Assembly: GCF_019279795.1 (NCBI RefSeq) | Contig: NC_056747.1 | Coordinates: 1,003,109,432 to 1,003,173,431, forward strand | Length of the DNA stretch: 64,000 nt | DNA from: Protopterus annectens | Lineage: Eukaryota > Chordata > Ceratodontiformes > Protopteridae | Direction: 5' to 3' | Part shown: positions 1 through 12,139 of the stretch, one piece after another | How the letters are laid out: each line of letters starts with the position of its first letter | Position numbering within the stretch: position 1 is the first letter of the stretch | The notes under the pieces: generated by a model | Seen by the model: only the letters and a program-made list of their open reading frames with translations | The model's database searches: none | What the model was told of the DNA's origin: nothing | Made by a program: the position numbers and the translations under genes

Positions 1-957
1 GGTAGTAAGGCATGTGCTATACCCACATCCCTCCCACGGGGCGGGACAACGGATTATCTGCCAAACAACACCGAGCCCCATTTCTGCATACCCACGATCC
101 CATGGCTGCAACCCTCGACGGTACCCATTACACATCCTTCATGTGTGCGGGACTGGGATATGGACGCACTTCTATGGACTCGACCATCTGGGGATTTCTG
201 CTCATATGTCCTGCATTTCATGGACACTTGTCATCAACCTTAAACACGCTGGTGGTGCATATGTCTAGCTGTGCCATAGTCACGGCTGTTACTCCTTCAG
301 GGTCGCTCGCATCTCGTAGATATTGCATAGGGTTAAATTTTTGGGGTCCTACAATGGACACCAATGTGCATATGTAAAGTGTAGAACTTGTTGGACTGTG
401 TCCATCTGGCCAGTGCATTTGACTGCTGCTGTATGTTCCCCAATCGCGGATGTCTGTTTGACTACCCATATTATGTAGTGCTACGACATCCAGGTTTTTC
501 AAACCTGAAACCAAATGGTGTACATCCAAAGATGCAGGTTAGCAACTGCTTTAAATAATCCTCAGAAGTCACAATAGGAAATATCCGCCACTGTATTGTC
601 AAAATAACACCACCATAACATGTAGATCCTATTAATTCATTGAAGGATGTTCTTTATAAGTGGGAACGCCATAGTTTAACCATCCTATGACCTTCCTAGT
701 TGACGTTGTTGGTGTGCCATTAGTATGTGTTCCCAGGTCGCCCATTTGTTCCGCGTATGGCAGCGAGTGATCCCCATTTTGGTGCTGGCAGATTGAGTGC
801 TGTGTCGCCGGTATTAGCGGTCTGGCTTTGTATGGGGAGTGTCTACTGTAGTCCCTATCTGTATTTCCTGTGTTATGCCTTACTGCAGCTGTGTAATTCC
901 ACCAGGTTTGCAGTTATGGGTGCCATCTTGGTCACGCTTGTCCATCCATGGGAATTC
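1..957. repeat. Modular tandem repeat, first copy (modules C, A, B)
   Basis: This stretch opens inside a repeat unit made of three modules. Module C (about 1-430) begins near 'gtaaggcatgtgctatacc'. Module A (about 430-733) begins near 'tatgttccccaatcgcgga'. Module B (about 733-957) begins near 'gtcgcccatttgttccg'. All three recur with few differences at 3330-5262. The full C+A+B unit is about 1.04 kb; copies lacking A are about 0.79 kb. Open frames here (for example the two overlapping ones at 12-377 and 14-268) recur only because the DNA recurs, and no protein family is recognised. I read it as satellite-like or a tandemly duplicated segment; the origin is unknown. Confidence 0.8.
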
Positions 958-3325
958 CTCCTGCATTTATGGTGTCACTTGAACCCCTTTTGCATATCCG
1001 GTATTGCCGTTAGGGGTAGGGTGTGCACTGTTCCCTCTCGGAAATTTTGGGCTTATTGCAAAAAGGCTTGTTTACCCGGTGCCATGCTGACCTGGCCCAT
1101 CATCTTCATGTGTATGTCCTGGGATGGCTTTTGACTCAATTAGATTTACGTATGCCTGCATTTCTGGAAAGTGTATCAACTTAACCCTGGTGGGTAACTG
1201 TTCTAATCCACAGTGTCATTTTTAAATCCGCCCTGGTTGAATTCCCAAAATTGTCCTAATGAAAGGTGCTTTTAAAGGGAAAATTTGGTCCATTGGCCTG
1301 TTTGGCTTGTGTTGTCCATGATTTGTTCACTCCTGTTGTATGGGTACCCAGTTTTCTGCTGACAAGTGGTTACCATATGCAGGCGGTCTGACTTTTATGA
1401 AATTCAGTGTCCCTTTGGGAATTTCCTTGTTTGCCAATTACTCACTAACTCACCTTTTTTTGGGATGTTTTAAATTGGCCCCATGTTTACTACTTAACTC
1501 TAGGTTTTAATGACCATTGTATTCTTCCGTCATTTATCGCAGTATGGAGGTTCCCCATTTCTTCTGGGGAGATACTGTAACAACCCCTCTTTAGGACCCC
1601 TTACCACATTTCGTACCCTTACCGCGTGTTGACCGGTTGGTGGTCCATTTGTCTTCTTGGGATCCTGATTGCCTCCTGGATGGTTAACTTTACAGCTGTT
1701 GCATTTCGGGATGTTATGGTGGATATTCTGTGCTATACCAGCTGTTTTCCGGGATCGATTTTGGTCTACATGGCCCATTTCTGAACCTAGGCCCCTGGAA
1801 CTGGTACCATTCCATGTTTGTGCTCTGGGATGTTCCCTCGTTGGTTTAATGGTTTTTCTTTCCCAGTTTTTTAAAACCCAAAATTAAACATGGGGTTAAC
1901 TACCTCGAGTCACGGGGATACCCTCGTCTTAGAAGATACCCCACGGATCAATTAGATCCTACAAGGGACATGTCATTGTAAGGTACTTGAATTGTCTTCC
2001 GGTTTTACTGCCAATGTGTTCCATTGAGTCCATGTTTACTATCTGTTGTCCCAATCCGATTTTTGCTACAATTGTGTATCCAAACAGGTCTATTCTTTGA
2101 ATGGGTATTCATGATGGTCACTGTTTAACTCTATCCTTCCTAGTGTTTCCACAGTATTGTACAGTCCATAGTATGTGATTCCTTTCATTCCATGGAATTG
2201 CCTATGGCCCTGTAAGCTAACTTCCAGCTGCTTTGGTGTCCGTGATTTTCTATTTTGGGTAAGGCATGCTATACGCAATCCCATGCGGCAGATTGTTGCC
2301 AAACTACACGGCGATCTGCATCCATGACCCATGGTGCACTTCGGCGGTACCCTTACCATCCTTCATGTGGATTGCAGTGGTGTGCATTATGGGACTACAC
2401 TGGGATTCTACTTGTCCTCATTATTGCACTTGTATCAACTTAACGCGTTTGCACATGCAGGTTCATGCGAGCCTCTGCTTACTGGTGCATAGCATGGGGT
2501 ACCGTGGGCATTTTTGGGTCTCAACTGGCATTCATTGTAAGTTAGATTCTTGGACTGTTCATCGCCTGGTCTGACTGCTGCTATGTTCCAGCGTGCGTTG
2601 ATAGGCCACTCTTTGGCTACAACGGATTTTCTAAACCCAATGTCTACAATGATCACGTTAGAACGTGTATAATCTCGAGTCTCTGGCATTCGCTTCTGTG
2701 TCGATTCACCACCGGATGTTCCTTAATTCATTTAAGGAGTCTATATAACGGTGCCATAGTAAACAACCTGCTTCCTAGTTCATGTGTGGTGTATTAGTAT
2801 GTTGGCTAGCCATTGTTCCGCAGATGTCTGTAATCCCCATTTCTTCTGCAGATTATGAATCATGGGTATTCTATAGCGGTACATTGTTTGAACTCTATGA
2901 TCCCTATTGTATTTTTGTTATGCCTTACGATTGTAATCCACTAGGTTCCAGTTATGGGTGCATCTTTTCTTTGTCATCAGGTTAACTGCCTATGACTGCT
3001 TGATTGGGTGCATTAGTCTCGGTGTTTTGTTGTGGAGAAAGCATGTGATCCCCATTCTTCGGTGGGCAATGGATATCGCGTCAACATGGCCCATTTCTGA
3101 CCCTGGATCCCTGTCACCTGGCCTTACACATCTCAGTGGATGAGTTGCATTTATGGCTCTGGTGGTTCCTTCATGGCCTGCTTTGCGACACTTGTCATAC
3201 TTAATCAGCTGGGTACGTCTCGTCGATTCACATTTCACTCTCTGGGGGCGGCTGGTACATTGCATGGATAATTTTGGGGATTTCTGTACACACTGCATTT
3301 TGGAAATTGAACTTTGGACCCCTGG
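958..3325. repeat. Decayed interior of the same tandem array
   Basis: Between the two well-preserved ends of the array the same modules can be traced only in diverged form. A C-like stretch lies at about 2255-2400 (gtaaggcatgctatac, tgccaaactacacgg). A B-like stretch lies at about 2797-2970 (ccattgttccgcag, ctatgatccctattgta). Partial B-like pieces lie near 1540-1600 and 3040-3130. No gene is recognised. The pattern of edges conserved and interior eroded is opposite to what unequal crossover usually gives, so a recent duplication joining the 1-957 and 3330-5262 blocks is possible. Confidence 0.55.
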
Positions 3326-3329
3326 CATG

Positions 3330-5262
3330 GTTATGCTTGTATGTTCCCCAATCATGATGACTGTTTGACTACACATATTATGTAGTGCTACGAAAACCAG
3401 TTCTTTCTGAAATGAACCCAAATGGTGTAAATCTGATGATGCAGGTTAGCAACTGGTTTAAATAAACCTCAGAGGTCCCAATGGGAAATATCTGCCACTG
3501 TATTGTCAAAACTAACACCACCAAAACATGTAGATCCTACTAATTCATTGAAGGATGTTCTTTATAAGTGGGAACGCCATAGTTTAACCATCCTATGACC
3601 TTCCTAGTTGACGTTGTTGGTGTGCCATTAATATGTGTTCCACAGGTCGCCCATTTGTTCCGCAGTATGGAAGCGTGTGATCCCCATTTTCTTGCTGGCA
3701 GATTGGGTGCTGTGTACGCCGGTATTCGCACGGCGGTCTGACTTTGTATGGGGTGTGTCTACTGTAGTCCCTATCTGTATACACATTCCACACATGCATT
3801 TAGCATTATCCGGTGGATGCTTTGCATTATTAGTGGGGAGTAAGGCATGTGCTACACCCACATCCCTCCCACGGGGCGGGACAACGGATTATCTGCCAAA
3901 CAACACCGAGCCCCATTTCTGCATACCCAGGATCCCATGGCTGCAACACTCGACGGTACCCATTACACATCCTTCATGTGTGCGGGACTGGGATGTGGAC
4001 GCACTTCTATGGACTCGGAACTCTGGGGATTTCTGTCCATATGTCCTGCATTTCATGGACACTTGTCATCAACCTTAAACACGCTGGTGGTGCATATGTC
4101 TAGCTGTGCCGTAGTCATGGCTGTCGCTTCTTCTGGTAGAATGATAACAGCTGTATGATATTCCATAAGTATCAATTTTTGGGTCCTACAATGGACACCA
4201 ATGTGCATGTGTAAAGTGTAGAACTTGTTGGACTGTGTCCATCTGGCCGGTGGTTTTGACTGACCTTCCTAGTTGATGTTGTTGGTGTGCCATTAGTATG
4301 TGTTCCACAGGTTGCCCATTTGTTCCGCAGTATGGCAGCGAGTGATCCCCATTTTGGTGCTGGCAGATTGAGTGCTGTGTACGCCGGTATTCTCACGGCG
4401 GTCTAACCTTGTATGGGGAGTGTCTACTGTAGTCCCTATCTGTATTTCCTGTGTTATGCCTTACTGCAGCTGTGTAATTCCACCAGGTTTGCAGTTATGG
4501 GTGCCATCTTGGTCGTACGCTTGTCCATCCATGGGAATTGCCTACTGGACACTGGTATAGGGCTGTACACATTTCACACCTGCATTTAGCATTATCTGGT
4601 GGATGCTTTGCATTATTAGTGGGGAGTAAGGCATGTGCTATACCCACATCCCTCCCACGGGGCGGGACAACGGATTATCTGCCAAACAACACAGAGCCCC
4701 ATTTCTGCATACCCACGATCCCATGGCTGCAACCCTCGACGGTACCCATTACACATCCTTCATGTGTGCGGGACTGGGATGTGGACGCACTTCTATGGAC
4801 TCGGCAATCTGGGGATTTCTGTTCATATGTCCTGCATTTCATGGACACTTGTCATCAATCTTAAACATGCTGGTGATGCATATGTCTAGCTGTGCCGTAG
4901 TCACGGCTGTCACTTCTTCTGGGTGGAACGGTAGCAGCTGGATGATATAGCGTACGGATCAATTTTTGGGGTCCTACAATGGACACCAATGTGCATATGT
5001 AAAGTGTAGAACTTGTTGGACTGTGTCCATCTGGCCAGTGGGTTTGACTGCTGCTGTATGTTCCCCAGTCGCGGATGTCTGTTTGACTACCCATATTATG
5101 TAGTGCTACGAAAACCAGGTTTTTCAGAACTGAAACCAAATGGTGTACATCCAAAGATGCAGGTTAGCAACTGCTTTAAATCATCCTCAGAAATCCCAAT
5201 AGGAAAGAATCGCCACTTTATTGTCAAAATAACACCAGCAAAACAAGTAGATCACGAGCACT
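3330..5262. repeat. Modular tandem repeat, second block (A-B-C, then B-C-A)
   Basis: This block starts with module A at about 3330-3645, followed by a shortened B (3645-3838, lacking about 115 bp found in other copies) and C (3838-4260). There module A has been skipped and the sequence passes straight to 'gaccttcctagttgatg' and a full B (4310-4624), then C (4624-5047) and A again (5047-5262). The distance between the two C starts is 786 bp. Module boundaries are sharp, so copies differ by whole-module indels as well as point changes. The array ends near 5262 in 'tagatcacgagc', followed by AT-rich DNA. Confidence 0.8.
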
Positions 5263-5424
5263 TTCACCCGGTCTTACCCAGCATTTTCAAGTGTAAGTAG
5301 CTAAAACAAATAACTGAATAAATAATAATGAATAATTTAATAATCAAACTGATAATATGTTATTTGGACAATAGCTTCTGCTATTGGCATACAATGCTGT
5401 GGGTGGTGCCGGTTACCATACATA

Positions 5425-7665
5425 TGGCTTTCTCAGAAGCCGGCTTCACACTTCTAAACACTAGTGTGGTCTCCTTTAAGGCCCCTGAGCCAGTAGTAAA
5501 CATTACTCAAGCCACTGAATCACTTACATATGCCTTCTACCAGCACCTACAGGACTGCATGGATCAGGCAATCCCTTACACAACTGTGAGTCTTTGTACC
5601 AATGCCAAGCATCCAGTCTGGTGTACCCCAGCCATACACAAGCTCTACAATGAAAGGAGGTAGCTACTACAAAACAGAGCAGAATCCTTGTAAGGTATGA
5701 CACCCTTGCTCATTATATGTGAAGAACTACAAGCTCTCATGACATCATCCAGGGCAAATCCGACAGATATATCACCAAGGACTCGACGGACAATCATACG
5801 GCCTTCTTTAGCTATGTTGGACACCTGGGAGGACACTCCCAGATATGCTCAGACTGGGTTCAGGATGATGTGACGTTTACTGAACATACACACATTGCCA
5901 ACATACTGGCTGACAGGTTCGGTGCAAACATCTCCCCCCACCTCCCCCCACATGGAGGGATGTCTGTACCAGAGGATTGTGGCCCCCGAAACTTCTGTAA
6001 CGCACAGGTGGGACATGCTCTCCCCAAGGCAGTGAACACAGCATCCATGGGACCAGATGGTGTCCCAGCTGTGTACTCCACAAACTCATTGAGGGATTAG
6101 ACCCACAGTTAGGACGGCTGTTTCATCTTAGCCTCACCTCAGGTAACATACCCAAGTTGTTGCGCATGGCGACTGTAGTCCCACTTCACAGGGGCAGTGC
6201 CTCCACTGACCCTGGTAATTACCGTCCCATTAGCTTGACAAGCCTTATCTGCAAAGCCATGGGGAAGGATCATGATGGAACTCATAGATGACGACATAGG
6301 GGACTTGCATACTTTGCATCCAACCCAGTTTGGCTTGGTCAAAGGCAGATCATGCGTTTAAAACTTGGTTGATGTTTTAGGAACAGTCACCAAGGCCATT
6401 GATGAGGGTTGGGCAGTCCATACAGCCTACCTCGACCTGGCAAAGGCCTTCAACACAATACCCCCCTCAGGTATCATTGATAAACCCATCGGCTTGGATG
6501 TGAACCCATACATCGCAGGATGGGTTGCAAACTGGCTAGGTGACACAACCCACATGGTCATAGTTGCTGGCACCATGTCAGACTCACAGCCGGTCACAGG
6601 CGGTGTCCCACGGGGCTCAGTCCTGGGTCCACTCTTTTTATGCATCTACATTTCCAAAGTACAAGCAATCACAGGGGGGGTTATGGCTGACAATGTTTGC
6701 AGATGACTGCGAACTGGGTGCCATAGTGGGATGGACATCTGACACAGATATCCTTCAGAAGGGCCTCACAGATATGGATATCTGGTGCCAGGGACATGGC
6801 CTACAGCTAAATGCCGGGAAATGCATAGTCATACCCTTCGGGAAGAACATGGTTACCCCTTGTTGCCATATAGGTGGCAATCCACTGAGCACAGAGGGAG
6901 TTACCAGGGATCTGGGGACTCAGGTTGTCAGTCACCATTTGTTCGACACACACGTTGCTAACGTAGTTAGGTAGACCTTCTACATTGCACACCTGATGGT
7001 GCAGGGATTCACATCTAGATCAGGGGAGGTCATCGTCTCCTTGTACTCATCACTCATTAGACCTATGATTGAGTACATTGCCCCGTTCGGAGGATATCTG
7101 ACCTGACACCTGCAGCAGCTGGGAAGTCCCCATAGGTTCATCGTCAAACGGATGCAGGGTGTCAGGAATTTGTGTTATGCTGCCTGACTGACAGGACTCC
7201 TGCTCCATTCAGTCACATACCACTTGCTCAGTGGTGACCTGTGCCTGACATACCAAGGCCATGTCGACCCATATTTGATGACTATGCTTCACCTAATGGA
7301 TCTACATCCCTCAGAACCACAGGGGCAGGTGACGTGAACCTTGACACGGTCATTAATGGAATGTGTTGGAGGGACAGATTCATCACCCAGACACTCACTA
7401 TGCTGTGGAACAACATCCCAGTACATGTGAGGCAGAGCGCCTCGCTGGCCTTGTTCGAGGGGGATCTTGACCAATGGATGGGGGATTGCAGATATACCCC
7501 AGGGATTACTTCATTGTCACTGCTTGACAGAGGTACAGCAGTATAATAGGCATTGTTATCTTTGGACTGGAGGGTTGGCAAAGGCAACATAACTATGGGC
7601 TAGGGTTATAGCTGCCCTTGGGCAGATAGCCTACTATGTACCTATGGACCTATGAACCTATGTTC
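5425..7665 (+). pseudogene. CR1-clade LINE, 5'-truncated and decayed (RT part of ORF2)
   Basis: The conceptual translation runs parallel to the better CR1 copy at 60200-62500. The linker before the RT (FKAPEPV, HPVWCTPAIHKLYNERR) is at 5470-5660. The RT core YLDLAKAFN and GGVPRGSVLGPLF is at 6430-6640. The catalytic FADDCELG lies in another frame at about 6703-6725. The thumb and C-terminal domain (CWRDRFITQ, MGDCRYTPGITSLSLLDRG) extends to 7546. At least three frame changes and several stops interrupt it, so it is not coding. The 3' end closes with the CR1-type short tail, here variants of 'cctatgaa' at 7635-7665. ORF1 and the endonuclease are missing, as expected for 5' truncation during target-primed reverse transcription. 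Confidence 0.88.
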
Positions 7666-9540
7666 ATAGTTTGTCCCATTCACACTTGTCTATCCCCTAT
7701 CCTCATTCGTATGTGTATATTTCTATGGCACATGATTGAACTATGTATTACATGCAGGTATGCTGTGTACAGTGCACATACGTCATGGTTGATTACAGTG
7801 TATCTGTGTACCTACCTCTGTGATACTGAGGACTACCACACATCCTTCGCAGCATTACATGCATATGTCCATACTATTATTCGTTGGCCTGTGGGGGTTG
7901 TTAGGGCAACGGTTACACGTGTCTCTGTTTGTGCATGCGTCATGGTGGTCTTTGACCTGCCTCCGTTGCTGTCGTGGGATGGACGTTAGTGTTGGTGTGT
8001 GTTTGGGATGTGTTTCCACTGCCGGTACATCTGTGGGGGATGGGGTTGGCACATGTTCCTCTTTGCGGGGAGCCCCATCCTGGACATTTGTGTCATGCGT
8101 CAACACTTGGCACATGCCATATGTCCTGTGCTATTCCCACAATCGTGTATGCCTTCCTGCATTACTACTGCGTGTTACTGGCAGTTTGTATCTGGTACAC
8201 ATGGCTATTATGTTGGATAGCTTGGCCTATTCCCATGCTATGACATACCCATTCATCCAGGCATATACATGTTATTTCATCCTTTGCATTGGCCGTGGGT
8301 GTTTGGCCATCCGGCAACGCTATTCTCAACATGTGATGTCCCACCTTCACCTTCTGTGCATGTGGCACCCTGTTGGGGTGTCCTGCTTGGTGGGCAGATG
8401 TTCCGCCGTATGTGTTGTGTTTGACATGTCTGCATAGCTAATCATCTGTACGGTGGCTGAACATACTGCCTTGTCCAGATGTGTACAGTTATGGGCACGG
8501 TGGCGTGTGCATGCCTATGGGGTTTTGACAGGTCCATACCACATGCGGGATGTACACATTCTGCCGACACATTCACATGCAGCCATTTGGATATCTGTAC
8601 CTGAGGTGGGATGTTAACATGTGGGGTACATATTTGCCCGCGTGGCACTGCCTAGGACAATACTTCTTACTACATTTCAAGTATACCCGTTGTGTGTAGG
8701 TGTGCAGCTGCGCAAGACTGCTAGCTGGGTTGGGTGCACGGTCGTACATGGGTGCGGGTTACATGCTATGACGGGGCTGTTGTGTATTACATTTGCATGC
8801 ATGGGTTCTGCTTCTGGATATTACGCTTAGGCATCGCCGTCCTATGTATGACGGCAGACGCGTTGCTGGGTGTAGTACATGTTGCTATGCGCATGTTTGT
8901 CTGTGTTTAGGGTATCTGGTTTCCTTCTTGTTGTTATATCGACACGGCTACCCGGCTGTGTACTCTCACTACTGCTGGTGACCATGCCCATGTGGCTAGT
9001 TCTGTGTAGGTGTGGCGCGCTGACATGCTGCGGTACACCTTCACTGGGTATGCCCACTGACAGTGCATTGCATGACGGACACGGTATTACGCGTATCCTT
9101 TGTTCCTTGGACGGGTACAATTTGGACTTCGTGGGTTAATGTTTGGTTCTCCGTTTTGTGTGGACGGGTACTATGTTGCATACTCTGCGTACGTTTCATT
9201 ATCCACGGACCCTGGCTGGTGCGGTTACTATTGCAGGCGGCCTGTGGAAGTCAGCACTTTAGGTTGCTCATCGCCTGCCAGCTTGGCCACGCCTACGGCC
9301 GCATCCTACTTGGGCTCGCTCACGTGCCCTCTGCACGTGTCTGTGGTTGCGGCGTGCACTCATTACTATGCATATGGTGCTGCTACGCCGATTATACACT
9401 GCACTGCTGGCGCAAGCCTTACGCCGGCCTTGCGCCGAGCTTAATGAATCCCGGGGATTGTGTGTTATACTGTGGTTGGAAACAGGAAACATTATTGTCA
9501 ATGTCTATTTATAGTGCACTATACCTGAGATATTGTAAGT
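7666..9540. other. GC-richer unique-looking interval, no gene recognised
   Basis: About 1.9 kb with higher GC than the DNA to its right and a wording (many catgtgt and gtgtgtttg-like words) that resembles the array at 1-5262, although I could not align the two. Long open frames exist (205 codons at 7820-8437 and 201 at 9063-9668). Their products are rich in Cys, Leu, His and Trp without a domain, and overlapping frames are also open, which is what GC-rich non-coding DNA does. It ends abruptly near 9540, where AT-rich sequence begins. Confidence 0.5.
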
Positions 9541-10297
9541 TGTGTGATAGCAATTATGAAAATAAAAAAAAATATATATTTTCATATGTACTTCAAAAAC
9601 AAGTGATTTACAAACTGTTGCATGACATCCAGTGCGACCTTAGATGTTACAAAAGAAATCTGTCTTAGATATTTACACTGTAAGTTGCACATCTTTAGAG
9701 ATATTCACTCTTACTTATTTTGCTATTTATACAGTTGAGCATATGTTTTTTCCTTATTTATGTACATATCTCAGTGAACATGCACTCACAGATGAATTTA
9801 ATTTCATCATATGAAAGCTTATGTTTACTTTACAAAAATATTGTAACAACATATGTCTAGGGTGTATAGTTGCCATGATATGGCAATTTGTGAAAGTTTA
9901 GCAAAAAATATAATTTGGGGTTTGTCTGCATTATAATATATTATAATACCTATGAACAGACTATGAATGCAATGGCTTTTATCACTGAAAATACTATTTC
10001 TTACTGATAGCATTTCAATTTCTACAGTTGTTATAGCCTTTGCTGTTCACAAAATATTTATATTTATTTATCTTCTGCTTTTTAAGTTTATTTTTCAGCA
10101 AATGCTCTGGAATGTAAGATGTGTATAATCTGCTAGAGGTCTGACATTCCACACCACATAGGTGTTGAGTTCATTTGTATAGGAAAATATTTCTGAACCT
10201 TCTTCTGTCTTTATATTTGAGAACAGCTGTAAGTACAAGCAACAGCTCTGCACTCTATAATAGATTATACAATGACCCCCCATTAAAATTAAAAAAT
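9541..10297. other. AT-rich interval, nothing recognised
   Basis: AT-rich DNA with short poly-A and poly-T runs. I see no coding signature, element end or array here. It separates the GC-rich interval from the hairpin cluster. Confidence 0.5.
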
Positions 10298-10323
10298 GTG
10301 CACACTGATTGGTCAGCGTGCAC
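10298..10323. repeat. Short inverted repeat (26 bp) opening the hairpin cluster
   Basis: GTGCAC-x-CTGA, a 4-base centre, then TCAG-x-GTGCAC form a near-perfect palindrome. It is the first of a run of palindromes reaching 10980. Confidence 0.7.
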
Positions 10324-10333
10324 TTTGTAAATC

Positions 10334-10392
10334 AGAGTTATAGTAATGGAAAAAGGTCTGGTCGCCCGGACTTTTTCCATTACTATAACTCT
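10334..10392. repeat. Hairpin, arms about 23 bp
   Basis: The left arm starts 'agagttatagtaatgg' and the right arm is its complement ending 'ccattactataactct'. The loop lies around 'tctggtcgcccgga'. The arms match essentially perfectly. Confidence 0.85.
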
Positions 10393-10460
10393 TTTTTTAC
10401 AGCAATGGAGAACGCAAGATCTTTGTTGCTTCACACTGTCTTGCTATGTTAAACAGTTTG

Positions 10461-10672
10461 TAAAAAGCAACGGTGATCTTGCTTTCTCCGTTGCTTTTTT
10501 CAAAACTGTCTTGCTATGTTAAATGGGTTTAACATAGCAAAACAGCTTTAAAAAAAGCAACGGAGATTCTCCGTTGCTTTTTTTAAAGCTGTCTCGCTAT
10601 GTTAAACCCATTCAACATAGCGAAACAGTTTGTAAAAAGCAATGGAGATCTTGCTTTCTCTGTTGCTTTTGC
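10461..10672. repeat. Nested palindrome with repeated 'gcaacgg' blocks
   Basis: The core 10524-10610 is a near-perfect palindrome with arms of about 43 bp meeting at 'gcaacggaga/ttctccgttgc'. Outside it, 'aaactgtcttgctatgtt' (10502-10521) pairs with 'aacatagcgaaacagttt' (10614-10631). Outside that, the blocks 10461-10500 and 10632-10672 are direct copies of each other (tgtaaaaagcaa, gatcttgctttctc), and each is partly self-complementary. No open frame is present. The structure resembles foldback or MITE-type DNA elements, but no family is recognised. Confidence 0.8.
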
Positions 10673-10681
10673 CCACAGCTG

Positions 10682-10719
10682 TGATGTACTGCATAGGCAT
10701 ACGCATGTACAGTACATCA
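10682..10719. repeat. Inverted repeat, 10-bp arms
   Basis: TGATGTACTG and CAGTACATCA enclose an 18-base centre. Confidence 0.7.
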
Positions 10720-10760
10720 GAACTGCCGCAGAATACCAGACAGCTGCAGAATGTCAGCAA

Positions 10761-10820
10761 ATATAATGCCATTATTTAAGAAAAGTAATTATTTTTTTTC
10801 TTAAATAATGTCATTGTATA
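10761..10820. repeat. Hairpin, arms about 20 bp, AT-rich
   Basis: The left arm 'atataatgccattatttaag' pairs with the right arm 'cttaaataatgtcattgtat', apart from two mismatches. The loop is a poly-T-rich 20 bases. Confidence 0.75.
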
Positions 10821-10968
10821 ATAGTAATAACCCACGTCTGGGTGTGGGTAATGCTGGATTTACCCACGGTTGGCTTTGTTTGGCCACTCAGGCTTCGCCC
10901 TCATGACCAAACCACACCAACCATGGGTAAATCCAGCATTATCCACACCCAGGCATGGGTATTGCTAT
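10821..10968. repeat. 148-bp foldback element-like hairpin, arms about 70 bp
   Basis: The left arm begins 'atagtaataacccacgtctg' and the right arm ends 'aggcatgggtattgctat'. The arms match over about 70 bp with scattered transitions. The centre lies around 'cactcaggcttcgccctcatg'. It is followed by the perfect palindrome atagtatactatag, which could mark a TA-type target. Read as a MITE or foldback element of unassigned family. Confidence 0.75.
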
Positions 10969-11039
10969 AGTATACTATAGTTTTATAAATAGGCAACAAA
11001 ACTTTCATATCCCAATTTGTTATAGTTTAAGAATATTAC

Positions 11040-12080
11040 CAATTTCATACAAATATTTTTAATCATGCCCAATCATTTTGATCCAAAACTTAGGCTATTT
11101 TCAGTACTAACACCCAAATCCTTAATTGCCTCTACTTCATTTAAGAACTTACTGTTCATAGCATAGGGATAAAAAAAATACTCAAATCAAAATAAATAAC
11201 TTTAGTCTTATTAATATTAAATTCCATTGCATTCTCCATTTCTCTTTCACCAAGTCTCTCCAAATAAGTTTGAATGTACTTTTTGGTCATTTATGTTAAT
11301 AGTAATCAACTGCAGCTTTCAGTCATCAGCATACTTAATCAACCAAATATTATTTCCCATAGGGAAGCTAGGCATAAGATGACAAAACAACACTTTCCCT
11401 AATACCAAACCCTGTCGATACCACAGTTAAATTCCTCTTTATTTAGAAACAAAGTTAACTAACTTCACTTTGTACAATCTACTCTTAAGTTAATTCCCAG
11501 TCCATATTATTACAAAGACATTAATCTTATAATCAGATAGTAAAGACAATATCCTAGCATGTTTTACAGTGTCAAAAGCCTTGCTTATGTCCAAAAAAGC
11601 AACACTGACTACCAGACCCTCATCCAAAGCCTCCCTAACAGTTTGATAAAAAGATAACAGTTTTGTCATACATGAATCACCCTTTACAAAGCCATGTTGG
11701 TAAATATATACTGAGGATCTCATATAATCAGTAACATATTCCAGGATAATTCTTTAATAGCATTTTTCTAAAAAATGCATGTCAAGCTAATAGGCCTAAA
11801 ATTCCCATCACAATTTGAATTCACCACCCTAAGGAATGGAGACCTTGAAAGCATCTTTCCATACACTTACAACAAATCCAGTATGCAAACATTAATAAAA
11901 CAAAATTAATTAACAAGAAATTATGCTCTTAACTATATGTGAAATATAATCGACATTAATACCAACTGAGACGGCAATAGAATTCTGTTTAATCATTTAG
12001 TGTATCTTCTCAACCTGATTAATTGACAAAATAGGACAGACCTCATCCAGCACAGCCACATATTATACCCTTGTCTTACT
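11040..12080 (-). pseudogene. Decayed non-LTR retrotransposon RT fragment (minus strand)
   Basis: On the minus strand 11723-11490 encodes HGFVKGDSCMTKLL and AFLDISKAFDTVKH, the conserved first half of a LINE reverse transcriptase palm. Further 3', at about 11340-11220, a YADD-KLQ motif and NINKTKVIYF (thumb) can be read with frame changes. Upstream pieces at about 11900-11740 resemble the WK-A-V-P region. Many stops and frameshifts are present, so it is inactive. The clade is uncertain; it differs from the CR1 copies in this window, and an L2- or CR1-related family is likely. Confidence 0.7.
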
Positions 12081-12139
12081 ACTGACCCAGAATAAATCAT
12101 ATTATAGCAAACTGTTTTATAAACTTAACCCAGGAAATT

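Noticed and set aside
12-529. Three overlapping frames of 84-121 codons recurring at 3847 and 4633
   Set aside because: Recurrence follows from the tandem DNA repeat. Several frames are open at once and none shows a domain or codon-level conservation.
7820-8437. 205-codon frame
   Set aside because: The Cys/Leu/His-rich product has no recognisable domain, lies in GC-rich DNA with other frames open, and shows no splice or start context that I can support.
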